A stretch of 64,000 nt of DNA from Eleusine coracana subsp. coracana (lineage: Eukaryota; Streptophyta; Magnoliopsida; Poales; Poaceae): the NCBI GenBank assembly GCA_032690845.1, contig CM064426.1, positions 43,602,508 to 43,666,507 of the forward strand. Direction: 5' to 3'. Shown piece by piece: positions 51,677 through 62,560 of the stretch. The stretch's first letter is position 1. Each line of letters begins with the position of its first letter. Both the position numbers and the translations under genes were made by a program. The notes beneath the pieces are model-generated. The model worked only from the letters and a program-made list of their open reading frames with translations. It had not been told where the DNA came from and did no database searches.

Positions 51677-54471
51677 TAGTGATACGGTGTCCAATTAGTA
51701 TATGACATTGGACGAGTCACTCGGTGATGATATGATGTCTAATGGTAGCTCTATTCTTTGTCCACACTCGATAATTCTCACCGGTGATAAGGTGTCTATC
51801 GAGCATAATGACATTGAGTGAGCAACATGTTTTAATTGTCGTCACAGCTTCGCCCCCAATTGATTGGACTCGCCTTGTCTATACTTCATTGTTATAGCTG
51901 GTGATACGGTGTCTATTGAATATATAATATTGGACAAGTCATTAGGCGATGATATGATGTCTCATGGTACCTCTATTCTTTGTCCATACTCGATAGTTCT
52001 CGCCGGTGATATGGTGTCTTTTGAGCATGATGACATTGAAAAAGCATCTCGTAAGTTCTCATCTCATCGACGTCACAGTTTGGCCCAATTGATTGGACTC
52101 ACCTTGTGTTTGCTTCATTGGTTCTAGCCAGTGATACGGTGTCCAATTAGTATATGGCATTGGACAAGTCACTCGACGACGATATGATGTCTAATGGTTG
52201 CTCTATTCTTTGTCCATACTCGATAATTCTCGCAGGTGATACGGTGTCTATCGAGCATAATGACATTGAGTGAGCAACATGTTTTGATTGTCGTCATAGC
52301 TTGGCCCCGATTGATTGGACTTGCCTTGTATATACTTTGTTGTTCTAGCCGGTGATACGGTGTCCATTGAGTATATGATATTAGACGAGTCATTAGGCGA
52401 CGATATAATGTCTCATGTGGTAGCTCTTTTCTTTGTCCATACTCTATAGGTCTTGCCGGTGATACGGTGTCTATCGAGCATGATGACGTTGAGTGAGCAA
52501 CATGTCTTGATTGTCGTCATAGCTTGGCCCCTGATTGATTGGACTCGCCTTGTCTATACTTTGTTGGTTCCAGCCGGTGATACGGTGTCCAATTAGTATA
52601 TGACATTGGAGGAGTCACTCGACAATGATATGATGTCTAATGATAGCTCTATTCTTTGTCCATGCTCGATAGTTCTCACCAGTGATACGGTGTCTATCGA
52701 GCATGATGATATTGAGTGAGCAACATGTTTTGATTGTCATCGTAGCTTGGCCCCCGATTGATTGGATTCGCCTTGTCTATACTTCGTTATTCTAGCTGGT
52801 GATACGGTGTCCATTGAGTATATGATGTTGGACGAGTCATTAGGCGACGATATGATGTCTCATGGTAGCTCTATTCTTTGTCCATACTCAATAGTTCTCG
52901 CGGGTGATACGGTGTCTATCGAGCATGATGACATTGAGTGAGAAACATGTTCTGATTGTCGTCACTGCCTGGCCCCCAATTGATTGGACTCGTCTTGTCT
53001 ATACTTCATTGTTCTAGCTGGTGATACAGTGTCCATTGAATATATGATATTGGACGAGTCATTAGGCGATGATATGATATCTCATGGAATCTCTATTCTT
53101 TGTCCATACTCAATAGTTCTCGCTGGTGATATGGTGTCTATCGAGCATGATGACATTGGAAAAGCATCTCGTAAGGTCTCATCTCATCAACGTCACAGTT
53201 TGGCCCAATTGATTGGACTCGCCTTGTGTTTGCTTCATTGGTTCTAGCCAGTGATACGGTGTCCAATTAGTATATGACATTGGACGAGTCACTCGGTGAT
53301 GATATGATGTCTAATGGTAGCTCTATTCTTTGTCCACACTCGATAATTCTCACCGGTGATAAGGTGTCTATCGAGCATAATGACATTGAGTGAGCAACAT
53401 GTTTTAATTGTCGTCACAGCTTCGCCCCCAATTGATTGGACTCGCCTTGTCTATACTTCATTGTTATAGCTGGTGATACGGTGTCTATTGAATATATAAT
53501 ATTGGACAAGTCATTAGGCGATGATATGATGTCTCATGGTACCTCTATTCTTTGTCCATACTCGATAGTTCTCGCCGGTGATATGGTGTCTTTTGAGCAT
53601 GATGACATTGAAAAAGCATCTCGTAAGTTCTCATCTCATCGACGTCACAGTTTGGCCCAATTGATTGGACTCACCTTGTGTTTGCTTCATTGGTTCTAGC
53701 CAGTGATACGGTGTCCAATTAGTATATGGCATTGGACAAGTCACTCGACGACGATATGATGTCTAATGGTTGCTCTATTCTTTGTCCATACTCGATAATT
53801 CTCGCAGGTGATACGGTGTCTATCGAGCATAATGACATTGAGTGAGCAACATGTTTTGATTGTCGTCATAGCTTGGCCCCGATTGATTGGACTTGCCTTG
53901 TATATACTTTGTTGTTCTAGCCGGTGATACGGTGTCCATTGAGTATATGATATTAGACGAGTCATTAGGCGACGATATAATGTCTCATGTGGTAGCTCTT
54001 TTCTTTGTCCATACTCTATAGGTCTTGCCGGTGATACGGTGTCTATCGAGCATGATGACGTTGAGTGAGCAACATGTCTTGATTGTCGTCATAGCTTGGC
54101 CCCTGATTGATTGGACTCGCCTTGTCTATACTTTGTTGGTTCCAGCCGGTGATACGGTGTCCAATTAGTATATGACATTGGAGGAGTCACTCGACAATGA
54201 TATGATGTCTAATGATAGCTCTATTCTTTGTCCATGCTCGATAGTTCTCACCAGTGATACGGTGTCTATCGAGCATGATGATATTGAGTGAGCAACATGT
54301 TTTGATTGTCATCGTAGCTTGGCCCCCGATTGATTGGATTCGCCTTGTCTATACTTCGTTATTCTAGCTGGTGATACGGTGTCCATTGAGTATATGATGT
54401 TGGACGAGTCATTAGGCGACGATATGATGTCTCATGGTAGCTCTATTCTTTGTCCATACTCAATAGTTCTC
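51677..54471 (+). repeat. Recent tandem duplication, 1572-bp offset
   Basis: About 1.22 kb at 51677-52899 reappears at 53249-54471, identical or nearly so by eye. Shared private changes include tccatgctcgatag (52660 and 54232) and ccttgtatatac (52325 and 53897). This is the youngest exchange visible in the array. Confidence 0.8.
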
Positions 54472-55497
54472 GCTGGTGATATGGTGTCTATCGAGCATGA
54501 TGACATTGGAAAAGCATCTCGTAAGGTCTCATCTCATCAACGTCACAGTTTGGCCCAATTGATTGGACTCGCCTTGTGTTTGCTTCATTGGTTCTAGCCA
54601 GTGATACGGTGTCCAATTAGTATATGACATTGGACGAGTCACTCGGCGATGATATGATGTCTAATGGTAGCTCTATCGAGCATAATGACATTGAGTGAGC
54701 AACATGTTTTGATTGTCGTCACAGCTTGGCTCCTGATTGATTGGACTCGCCTTGTCTATACTTTGTTGTTCTAGCTGGTGATATGGTGTCCATTGAGTAT
54801 ATGATATTAGACGAGTCATTAGGCGACGATATGATGTCTCATATGGTATCTCTTTTCTTTGTCCATACTCTATAGTTCTCGCTGGAGATACGTTGTCTAT
54901 CGAGCATGATGACGTTGAGTGAGTAACATGTTTTGATTATCGTCATAGCTTGGCCCCTGATTGATTGGACTCACCTTGTCTATACTTTGTTGGTTCTAGC
55001 CGGTGATACGGTGTCCATTGAGTATATGATATTGGACGAGTCATTAGGTGACGATATGATGTCTCATGGTTGCTCTATTCTTTGTCCATACTTGATAGTT
55101 CACGCCGGTGATACGGTGTCTATCGAGCATGATGACATTGAGTGAGCAACATGTTCTGATTGTCATCACAGCTTGGTCCCCGATTGATTGGACTCGCCTT
55201 GTCTATACTTCGTTGTTCTAGCCGGTGAAACGGTGCCCATTGAGTATATGATATTGGACGAGTCATTACGCGACGATACGATGTCTCATGGTAGCTCTAT
55301 TCTTTGTCCATACTCGATAGTTCTCGGTAGTGATATGATTTCTATCGAGCATGATGACATTGAATAAGCATCTCGTAAGGTCTCATCTCATCGACATCAC
55401 AGTTTAGCCCAATTGATTGGACTCGCCTTGTGTTTGCTTCATTGGTTCTAGCCAGTGATACAGTGTCCAATTAGTATATGACATTGGATGAGTCACT

Positions 55498-58400
55498 TGT
55501 GACAACCCTATACTGAAATATAGAGTGTGCCGTACAGGATTGCCTCAGGAGATGATTAACGAAGTAACCATACAAAGCATTCACACATGAACATTTATCA
55601 TTTACACAGATACATCATTAAGTGCATAATATTACAAGTTCAAGAGTCATAGCGGAAGCAAATTTAGTTACATTACAATACATATGTTCTTGGTTCAGAT
55701 TACATAGATATGCAGAAGTGGAAATACGACAAAACACAACATTGATATCCTAAGTAAACCATGCCGGCCCTATGGAAATGGCTCACTCCTCTTGGTTAGG
55801 AGAGCTGGGGACTCATTAAATGGTCCAATGCTAGGGCTCCTCACCTTACCACACAACCTTGTTACACCAATCATAATATGTAGCTTGAGGAAAACCGGAA
55901 AACAACATCATCACAAAGCCTGAGTATCTAACATACTCCGCAAGACTTACCCGACAACAGTGGTTATCTAAAACCGACTCCTTACATGTAGGGGCTGACC
56001 GGCTTATTTGATAATTGCATAAAAAGTACCTATTAGTCCTATGTTGTAATTTTATTCTTTAAACCAAGATTTAATTGCTTGTTGTAGAAAAGTAACTGTA
56101 GTGAACTTGGCTAGCTGCTAAGACTTGTACAAATATAAAGAACAATACAATATAGCAATATGTAGCCATAGAGTAAATAAACTTCAGACTCATAACCAAT
56201 CCTTTCTACTTAAGATATCATTGCCGCTGCTCGAAACAAGAGGTACTTGTAACCGCGAGGGGCGGCAATTCGAATTGATTTACATCCTACAGGAGAAAAC
56301 CCAAGTACATGACATACACATCATTTAAGAACACGTATGGCCACCGTTCGTGAGATTGCTATAAAGTCGATCCGGGGCCATCGATCCTGAGTACACGTCC
56401 TCCCCGCGATATAGTACTTCATATCCGAGGCTTAACCCATGCGCTCTCCAGCGGTCCTCAACTTGTGCATCCATCGTGCCATTCACATCACCTCTGGATC
56501 GATGAGTAATACCGTCCAACAATACGGCACCAAGCTACTAGGTTTACCAATCCCCATATAAAGTTTTGCACTTGGTACTGTTCAATACTTGTCCGTGGAG
56601 TTGCAACGATGAGTTCGCAAATTTTTATCCAAGTTCATACTTCATGTGAATCATAGTTGAATCAAGTGATCCCATAGACTATCGTTGACTCCACTAGTTT
56701 AAGCATAACAGTTACAAACGAATAAGGCTTACTGATACCAACTAATCATAGGTCATTGTTTGTTTATGCAAGTGGGTTTCCATCCAAATCCTATACGTAA
56801 TGCACAATGCTATATCCCTATGTTAAGAGTAAACCAAAAATGACTATAGGTATGCACCGGTGTGATCTCCTCGGTCTCGTTCCCTATATGGAAATGAATA
56901 TGCATGAATAAAAGGAATACACAAGGGCTTATGGAATGTCCTAAGCAATTATGAAATGCATGTCGTGCTGATTATGGAAAGGAGCATAGAAACTTTATAT
57001 TGCAGAATCAAATACTAACATGCATTTCCCTAAATAGTCTCCTAAAAGTCGACATGCACACATAATGGAGAGTAAGAAACATGAGCATATAATGGAGAGT
57101 AAGAAGCTTTACTGCAAATCAAGATTAATATTCTGTATGAACAGTACCAGATATGAATTTATCTCTAATACTAATTATATGCATATATGAGGCAATATTC
57201 ATATTGAAATTTCCTAAGTTAATTATCGAGTGATCAATTCAACAGCAAAAAGCATACTGATGTTGCTCAAAATTTTACAGGGAATTTTATAGGGATGTAC
57301 AAATGCACAAAGAATAGGAATTCCAAATTTCGTAAATAAATTCCTAACAAAGAATTTATATAAATTCATTTACTAAAAATAGAGAATATGCAATAATACT
57401 ACAAATATGCATAAAAATAGAAATGTGCTTTTGCAGAAAGTTTAGAAATGCTATGCGATCCTTACTAAACAAATTTCATGATTTTACCTTTTATATATTT
57501 TTACACATGGATTTAATACACTTAGCAAGGTTCTAACTTTGGTGGATTAATTTAATTAATTTACTGCATAACTTTGGCTCTCATCTGGTTTTCCTGGTAG
57601 AGAAGGATTTTATGAATCCAATGAAATTAGTTTCACAATTTCAGGACGTTTATTTCCCGAGTTATTGATTTTTGAAGTTTAAACAAAGTTTATGGCTATT
57701 TACAAAATTACCACTGGCCCACAGTTTCCGACGCACAGTTTCCGACGCCGGCAAGCTCGGGCCAGCGGCCGGGGCTAACACGCACCACAAAATGTTCAAC
57801 AGCTCTAGGCGACTCTACGGCTCTGGTCGGGGAGAGGGAGGCTCACCCAAGACCTGCCAACGATGAGGGGCGACGGCAGAGGGAACACCGGTGGCGTCAT
57901 GTGATGTGTGCCGTGGGAGAGGGATGCCGGGGGCTGGTCGGTGAGCTTCACTGATTGCCGGAAATTGTCGGCATCGAGGAAGAAGTGGAGGAGGAAGGCT
58001 AGAGCATGGCTCTCGTCGATGAGCTTGACAATCCGGTGGCGGCGACGCTCTGATCTTCATGAATTCCGACAATGGCACTGCGACATAGAGGGAGCGGGTC
58101 AGGGTGAGGCTAGAAGGGTGGTTTCCTCATTGATTTGAGAAGAAATGGAGCGACGAGGTGCTGTCTAGCTCTGGCTGTGGACGGTGGCGGCCATGGCGGT
58201 CTGAAACAGAGCTTCTATGCTCAAGCTCGTCACGGAGGGAAAGGGAAACTGCACCTGGACTTGTGGTTGTTCAGCAAGAAGAGAGGGAGAGAAGTGGCGT
58301 GCTGCTATGAGTAGCTGCTCCCAAGTGCCGATCGGCGGAAGGGAGAGAGCAGAGGGAGGGAAGGGAGGTGTGCTAGCGGCCGGCGAGTGGCCTACCGGTG

Positions 58401-59007
58401 GGGGTTCTTCAATGTTGGCAGGTGACACAGGGAAAAGCAGGTTGAGCAGGAGTCAGCATGGGCAGGAAAGAGGCGGCGATCCGTGACCGGCGGCGGGTAC
58501 GGCGCTGTCGTTCTGTGAATGGCCAAGGAAAAAGGAAACTTGACCCCCCCCCCCTTGACTAGAACAGTATTCTGCCTTTTGCAATTTCTCCAAGTTTAGT
58601 TGCTCCAAACTTCATGCCAATTTTTCTCCTGGTCCGAGAAAGCATACTCTACAACTTTCATTTTGGGGTCAAGTTGAGATTCTTGCTGGAGAATTTATGT
58701 AAAATCCTGTAATAGAGGTGCCTTTCTCTGCATTTAGGGAATTTTTAAGGGTATTAAATGATCACTAAAAATTCTGATAAAATCCTCAAACTTCACTCTT
58801 GGCATGACCCTCAAGAATGTGCAAAAATATTGGTAGACTTTCATGGAGTTTTGTGATGTTTGTGAAATGCTACCATTTAGCAAATTGTAGATTTAATTAA
58901 CTAATTTCTTCCTTTTTCTTTGGCACCTTAATTAATCATATTTTAAATTAGTCCTCAATTAGTATTAGGGTTAGCTTAATTATCTTTTTATGACATGCGA
59001 TGTCACA
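55498..59007 (-). repeat. E6 3' LTR
   Basis: 3510 bp from TGTGACAACCC to GATGTCACA (plus strand). It is about 93-95 percent like the solo LTR at 2176-5843 by eye, apart from indels. One deletion of about 75 bp near 56845 fell between two copies of a tgcac-gg word; another lies near 57060. The GC-rich part (57720-58510) matches that of the solo LTR. No coding sequence. Confidence 0.92.
58544..58554 (+). repeat. C homopolymer, 11 bp
   Basis: Homologous to the 15-base C run at 5390-5404 in the other LTR copy. Confidence 0.9.
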
Positions 59008-59024
59008 GCACACCCCCTTAAAAG
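59008..59024 (-). other. E6 polypurine tract
   Basis: Minus strand CTTTTAAGGGGGTGTGC directly before the LTR start TGTGACATCG. It primes plus-strand DNA synthesis and sets the 3' LTR boundary at 59007. Confidence 0.85.
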
Positions 59025-59077
59025 AAATCTCGCCCCAAGATTTGCAAATGGATGAACAAAGAGAGGGGCGTGGGTGG

Positions 59078-59575
59078 TTACCGGATTTGCGAGGCCAAGA
59101 ATTCCGGAAAGTTGGTTTTCAGGAATTCTTCTTGCTCCCAAGTGGCTTCGTCTTTGGTATGATTGCTCCATTGCACTTTGTAGAAGGTGATAGTGTGATT
59201 GCACGTTACCCGGTCGTTTTGATCAATGATCCGGATGGGGTATTCAGGGTAGGAGTGGTCTTCCTCTAATTGCTTGGTGTTGGAAATAACCACGTCGATC
59301 AGGGGCTTTAAACACGTCTTGAGTTGGGAGATGTGGAGGACGTTGTGCACTCTTCTCAAGATTTTCTGGTAATTCAACCAATAAGCAACGGCGCTATATT
59401 TCTCCGTGATCAGAAAGGGTCCGATGTAGGGGGGTACTAATTTTTCCTTGATTCCAAAGCGAGATACACCCTTGTTGGGAGAAACTCGAAGATAGACGTG
59501 ATCTCCCTTTTCGAACTCCAATGGAGGTCTTCTTTTGTTGGCATAACTTATTTGGCGGGATTGTGCGGCATTCAT
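59078..59575 (-). pseudogene. E6 integrase C-terminus and chromodomain
   Basis: A 165-codon stretch. Residues 48-54 (PPYIGPF) with the surrounding beta-rich sequence match the GPY/F module that follows the integrase core in chromoviruses. HNVLHISQLK at 77-86 is the usual linker. Residues about 112-160 form a chromodomain (YPIRIID, then FYKVQWSNH and ATWEQEE, with aromatic residues at the methyl-lysine cage positions). In this family the chromodomain steers integration to chromatin carrying particular histone marks, which suits an element found inside satellite heterochromatin. The stretch is in frame with the integrase core upstream but cut off from it by stops at 59591-59593 and 59675-59677. 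It ends about 70 bp before the LTR. Confidence 0.88.
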
Positions 59576-59674
59576 GTTAGCTTGGATTTGTCACACCTTC
59601 TCTTCGGCTTGCGTGACAAGATCTGGACCAAATGTAATTCTTTCTCCCGATTCTGACCAATTCACCGATGTTCG

Positions 59675-61621
59675 TCAGGAATGACCGTACAGGGCCCCAA
59701 ATAGTGGCATTCCCGAACTCTCTTGGTAGCTATTGTTGTATGAGAATTTGGCGAATGGAAGACAATCTTCCCAATTTCCATGATTGTCCAGAAAACAATC
59801 TCTCAATAGGTCCTCCAAATATTGATTTAGCCTCTCGGTTTGACCATCGGTTTGCGGATGACAAGCAGAACTTCGAATAAGAGTGGTGCCAAGACAAGAA
59901 TGCACTTGCTCCCAAAAACGAGCAATAAACTGGGGACCATGATCAGAGATAATAGTCTTGGGCACACCGTGCAAACATAGGACTCTTGTGATGTAGAGCT
60001 CGGCATACTTCTGGGTAGAATAGGTGGCATGGACAGGAATAAAATGAGCAGATTTTGTCAACCTATCAACAATAACCCATATAAAATCATGCTTCTTGGG
60101 TGTGAGGGGTAACCCAATGATGAAATCCATAGCAATATCTTCCCATTTCCAAGCGGGTATTTTTAATGGGTGCAAAAGACCGGTTGTTCTCAAGTGATCG
60201 ACCTTCACCCGCTGGCAAGTATCGCACTCGGCAACATAGCGAGCGACTTCGCGTTTCATGCGCGTCCACCAAAACTTTTCCCTTAATCCCCGGTGCATCT
60301 TGTTGCTACCGGGGTATTTGGAGTATTTGGACAAGTGAGCCTCATCCATGATTTTCTTCGTTAACTCCTCATTCTTCCGAACAACAAGGCAATTGTTGAA
60401 CCATAGCACTCCATCTTCATCTTGTCGAAAAGATGTAGCTTCGTTCTTCCCTATCTTCTTGCTGATATACTCCATTTCCTTGTCCTTCTTTTGTGCTTCC
60501 ACGATTTCTTCCTGAGGGTTAGGAATAAGAGCTAGGTTATACAAGGATCCATAAGGAACGATACGAAGACTTGGTTCGCTTGAATCTGAAATTGGGCAAG
60601 CTTCCATAGAGCAAACAATTGCGTGATTGCATTGATCCTTTCGACTCAAGGCGTCGGCAACCACGTTGGCTTTTCCGGGGTGATAGTGAATTTCCAATTC
60701 ATAATCCTTGATTAATTCTAACCATCTATGCTGCCTCATATTTAGTTCTTGCTGCGTGAATATATACTTGAGACTTTTGTGGTCAGTGTAGAGATTGATA
60801 AGGTTACCGAGCAGGTAATGGCGCCTTGTTTTTAAGGCTAGGACAACGGATGCCAATTCCAAATCATGAGTGGGATAATTTTGCTCATGCTTTCGGAGCT
60901 GTCGTGAGGCATAGGCAACAACACGGCCTTCTTGCATAAGCACACAACCCAATCCGGTGCCGGAGGCATCACAGTAAACATCGAATGGTTTGGTAATATC
61001 GGGTTGAGCCAAAACTGGGGCGGTTGTCAAATGCTTCTTGAGCGACTGGAAGGCTTCTTCACATGCACTACTCCACTTAAACTTAGCATCTTTTTCCAAT
61101 AACTTGGTCATAGGCTTGGCAATGCTTGAGAAGTTGGGAATAAATTTCCAATAATACCCGACAAGACCAAGGAAACTACGAATTTGCCTGACCAATTTCG
61201 GAGCTTTCCAATTCAGCACATCTTCTACCTTGCTAGGATCAACGGCTACTCCTTCTGCTGAAATGATATGACCAAAGAATGGAACTTGCTTTAGCCAAAA
61301 TTCACACTTGCTAAATTTGGTGTAAAGTTGATGGTCTCGGAGTCGTTGCAGAACAATACGGAGATGTTGGGCGTGCTCTTCCACGGACTTGGAGTAGATA
61401 AGGATGTCATCAATGAACACAACTATAAACTTATCCAACTCTGGCATGAACACAGAATTCATCAAATACATGAAGTAGGCTAGGGCATTGGTGAGACCAA
61501 AAGACATGACAAGATATTCGAAAAGACCATATCGCATGGAGAAAGCAGTCTTCAGAATGTCTTCGGCTCGGATCTTTATTTGGTGATAACCGGATCGGAG
61601 GTCAATCTTGGAGAAAACCAT
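59675..61621 (-). CDS. pol: E6 reverse transcriptase, RNase H and integrase core (open segment of a broken polyprotein)
   Basis: 648 codons without a stop. Reverse transcriptase covers residues 1 to about 130, entered part-way through, with the catalytic FIDD at 69-72 (Phe for the usual Tyr). RNase H covers about 213-330, with acidic residues at D218, E255, D280 and D323. The integrase zinc-binding region has H429, H443, C466 and C469. The integrase core has D499, D560 and E596, the D-D-35-E spacing of retroviral-type integrases. Together these enzymes copy element RNA into DNA and insert it. Key residues are kept, but the piece has no true start: the N-terminal part of the polymerase lies in another frame beyond 61622, and a stop at 59675-59677 cuts off the C-terminal domain. 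It is listed as CDS for its intact reading frame, not because I expect a functional product. Confidence 0.9.
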   Translation of the reverse strand: MVFSKIDLRSGYHQIKIRAEDILKTAFSMRYGLFEYLVMSFGLTNALAYFMYLMNSVFMPELDKFIVVFIDDILIYSKSVEEHAQHLRIVLQRLRDHQLYTKFSKCEFWLKQVPFFGHIISAEGVAVDPSKVEDVLNWKAPKLVRQIRSFLGLVGYYWKFIPNFSSIAKPMTKLLEKDAKFKWSSACEEAFQSLKKHLTTAPVLAQPDITKPFDVYCDASGTGLGCVLMQEGRVVAYASRQLRKHEQNYPTHDLELASVVLALKTRRHYLLGNLINLYTDHKSLKYIFTQQELNMRQHRWLELIKDYELEIHYHPGKANVVADALSRKDQCNHAIVCSMEACPISDSSEPSLRIVPYGSLYNLALIPNPQEEIVEAQKKDKEMEYISKKIGKNEATSFRQDEDGVLWFNNCLVVRKNEELTKKIMDEAHLSKYSKYPGSNKMHRGLREKFWWTRMKREVARYVAECDTCQRVKVDHLRTTGLLHPLKIPAWKWEDIAMDFIIGLPLTPKKHDFIWVIVDRLTKSAHFIPVHATYSTQKYAELYITRVLCLHGVPKTIISDHGPQFIARFWEQVHSCLGTTLIRSSACHPQTDGQTERLNQYLEDLLRDCFLDNHGNWEDCLPFAKFSYNNSYQESSGMPLFGALYGHS

Positions 61622-61759
61622 AGCACGAACAAGTTGATCAAAGAGAATGTCAATTCGAGGTAGAGGGTACTTTTTTTATGGTTACAGCATTTAAAGGTCT
61701 GTAGTCGACGCAGAGACGTAGGGTCTTGTCTTTCTTCTTCACAAAGAGGCGGGACAGCC

Positions 61760-62359
61760 CTAGGGAGAGGAACTCGGTTGAATGTAACCCTTGTCCATAA
61801 GCTCTTGTAATTGCTCTTGTAATTCCGCTAACTCATTTGGAGCCATTTTGTATGGCCTATGAGAGATAGGCGCTATACCATGTAGGAGTTCAATTTTAAA
61901 CTCAACATCCCTGTCCAGAGGCATTCCCGGCAAATCATCTGGAAATACGTCGGGAAAATCACGTACCACTGGAATGTCCTCAAGCTTTTTGCCTTCAATA
62001 TGACACACTTGAGAAGTGGACAACTTGGGACATGATAATCGGAGAATAGACATGCCATATAGGGGTGAGTTCAAATGGACTTCCCGGGATTCAATGTGCA
62101 AGATGGCTCTATGTTTAGTCATCCATCTCATACCAAGAATTATGTCAATGCCTTGACCATTTAATACGATTAGCGAAGCAGAGTACACATTGCCTGCTAA
62201 CTTAAGTGGCACATTTTTCAACTCAAGAGATGTCCTTATTTTCCCACTAGGGGATGTGATGATGTATGGTTTTCCCATAGTGGTGGGGGTGATTTTCAGT
62301 TGATTCACACATGCTTGACTAATGAAGTCATGTGTTGCTCCGGAATAAAAAAGAACCAT
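61760..62359 (-). pseudogene. E6 protease and start of reverse transcriptase
   Basis: 199 codons, in frame with the gag zinc knuckle beyond the stop at 62558-62560. Residues 1-15 (MVLFYSGATHDFISQ) are the aspartic protease active-site region, but the catalytic aspartate position holds Tyr (Y5). The second conserved hydrophobic motif, IDIILGMRWM, is at 71-80. From about residue 130 it becomes the reverse transcriptase N-terminus (FPDVFPDDLPGMP, then RPYKMAPNELAELQEQL). A stop at 61760-61762 and a nearby frameshift break the link to the main polymerase segment. With the aspartate replaced, the protease could not cut the polyprotein even if the frame were open. Confidence 0.85.
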
Positions 62360-62465
62360 AGTAGAGTGTTGGTTGATCGAGAATATACCCGCGAGAACGG
62401 GCTCTCCAACTTGAATCTCTTCGACCGTGGTATAATTAACTCGGCCATTCTTATGAGCAGGAGTA

Positions 62466-62560
62466 GAAGACTGGAGACGATTCCCATTGTTGCCATTGTT
62501 GTTGCCGCTGTTGTTGTTGTTGTTGTTCCCGGAATTGTTGGAGTTGTTGTTGCTGCCCTA
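62466..62560 (-). repeat. Asn-rich microsatellite linker in E6 gag-pol
   Basis: Runs of gtt/ttg on the plus strand encode an Asn-rich stretch with interspersed Ser and Gly between the zinc knuckle and protease. Triplet slippage explains the composition. A stop codon (62558-62560) lies at its start on the coding strand. Confidence 0.7.

Larger units (their letters stand above)
30691..55497 (+). repeat. 224-bp satellite, homogenised core with higher-order repeats
   Basis: About 110 monomers in one orientation without interruption. From about 31.66 kb they form higher-order repeats. Diagnostic monomers recur at exact spacings: 31680, 33253 and 34826 (1573 bp, seven monomers), then 36398, 37519 and 38640 (about 1121 bp, five monomers), then 38640 to 40214 (1574 bp). 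Beyond 41 kb the order is a mosaic of duplicated blocks. Variant B halves with aagcatctcgtaagg occur once or twice per higher-order unit. A 2-bp insertion (tctcatgtggtagc) marks another monomer type. The first kilobase (30691-31650) is more diverged. The 87-codon frames repeated through the block begin at TTG and their internal protein repeat mirrors the A/B half-units. Possible roles are centromeric, pericentromeric, knob or subtelomeric heterochromatin; sequence alone cannot say which. Confidence 0.96.

Noticed and set aside
31680..54597. A family of 87-codon open frames (MDSPCLYF... to ...LLHWF) repeated about 20 times with strong conservation, suggesting a tandem gene family.
   Set aside because: The frames start at TTG, not ATG. 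Their internal protein repeat is the A/B half-unit, and conservation is the same in all frames and between them. They lie in continuous satellite with no promoter, intron or stop-codon context. Homogenisation of the repeat explains them.
1..55497. Regular spaced repeats considered as a CRISPR-like array.
   Set aside because: Repeats are contiguous 224-bp monomers without unique spacers, in a plant genome.
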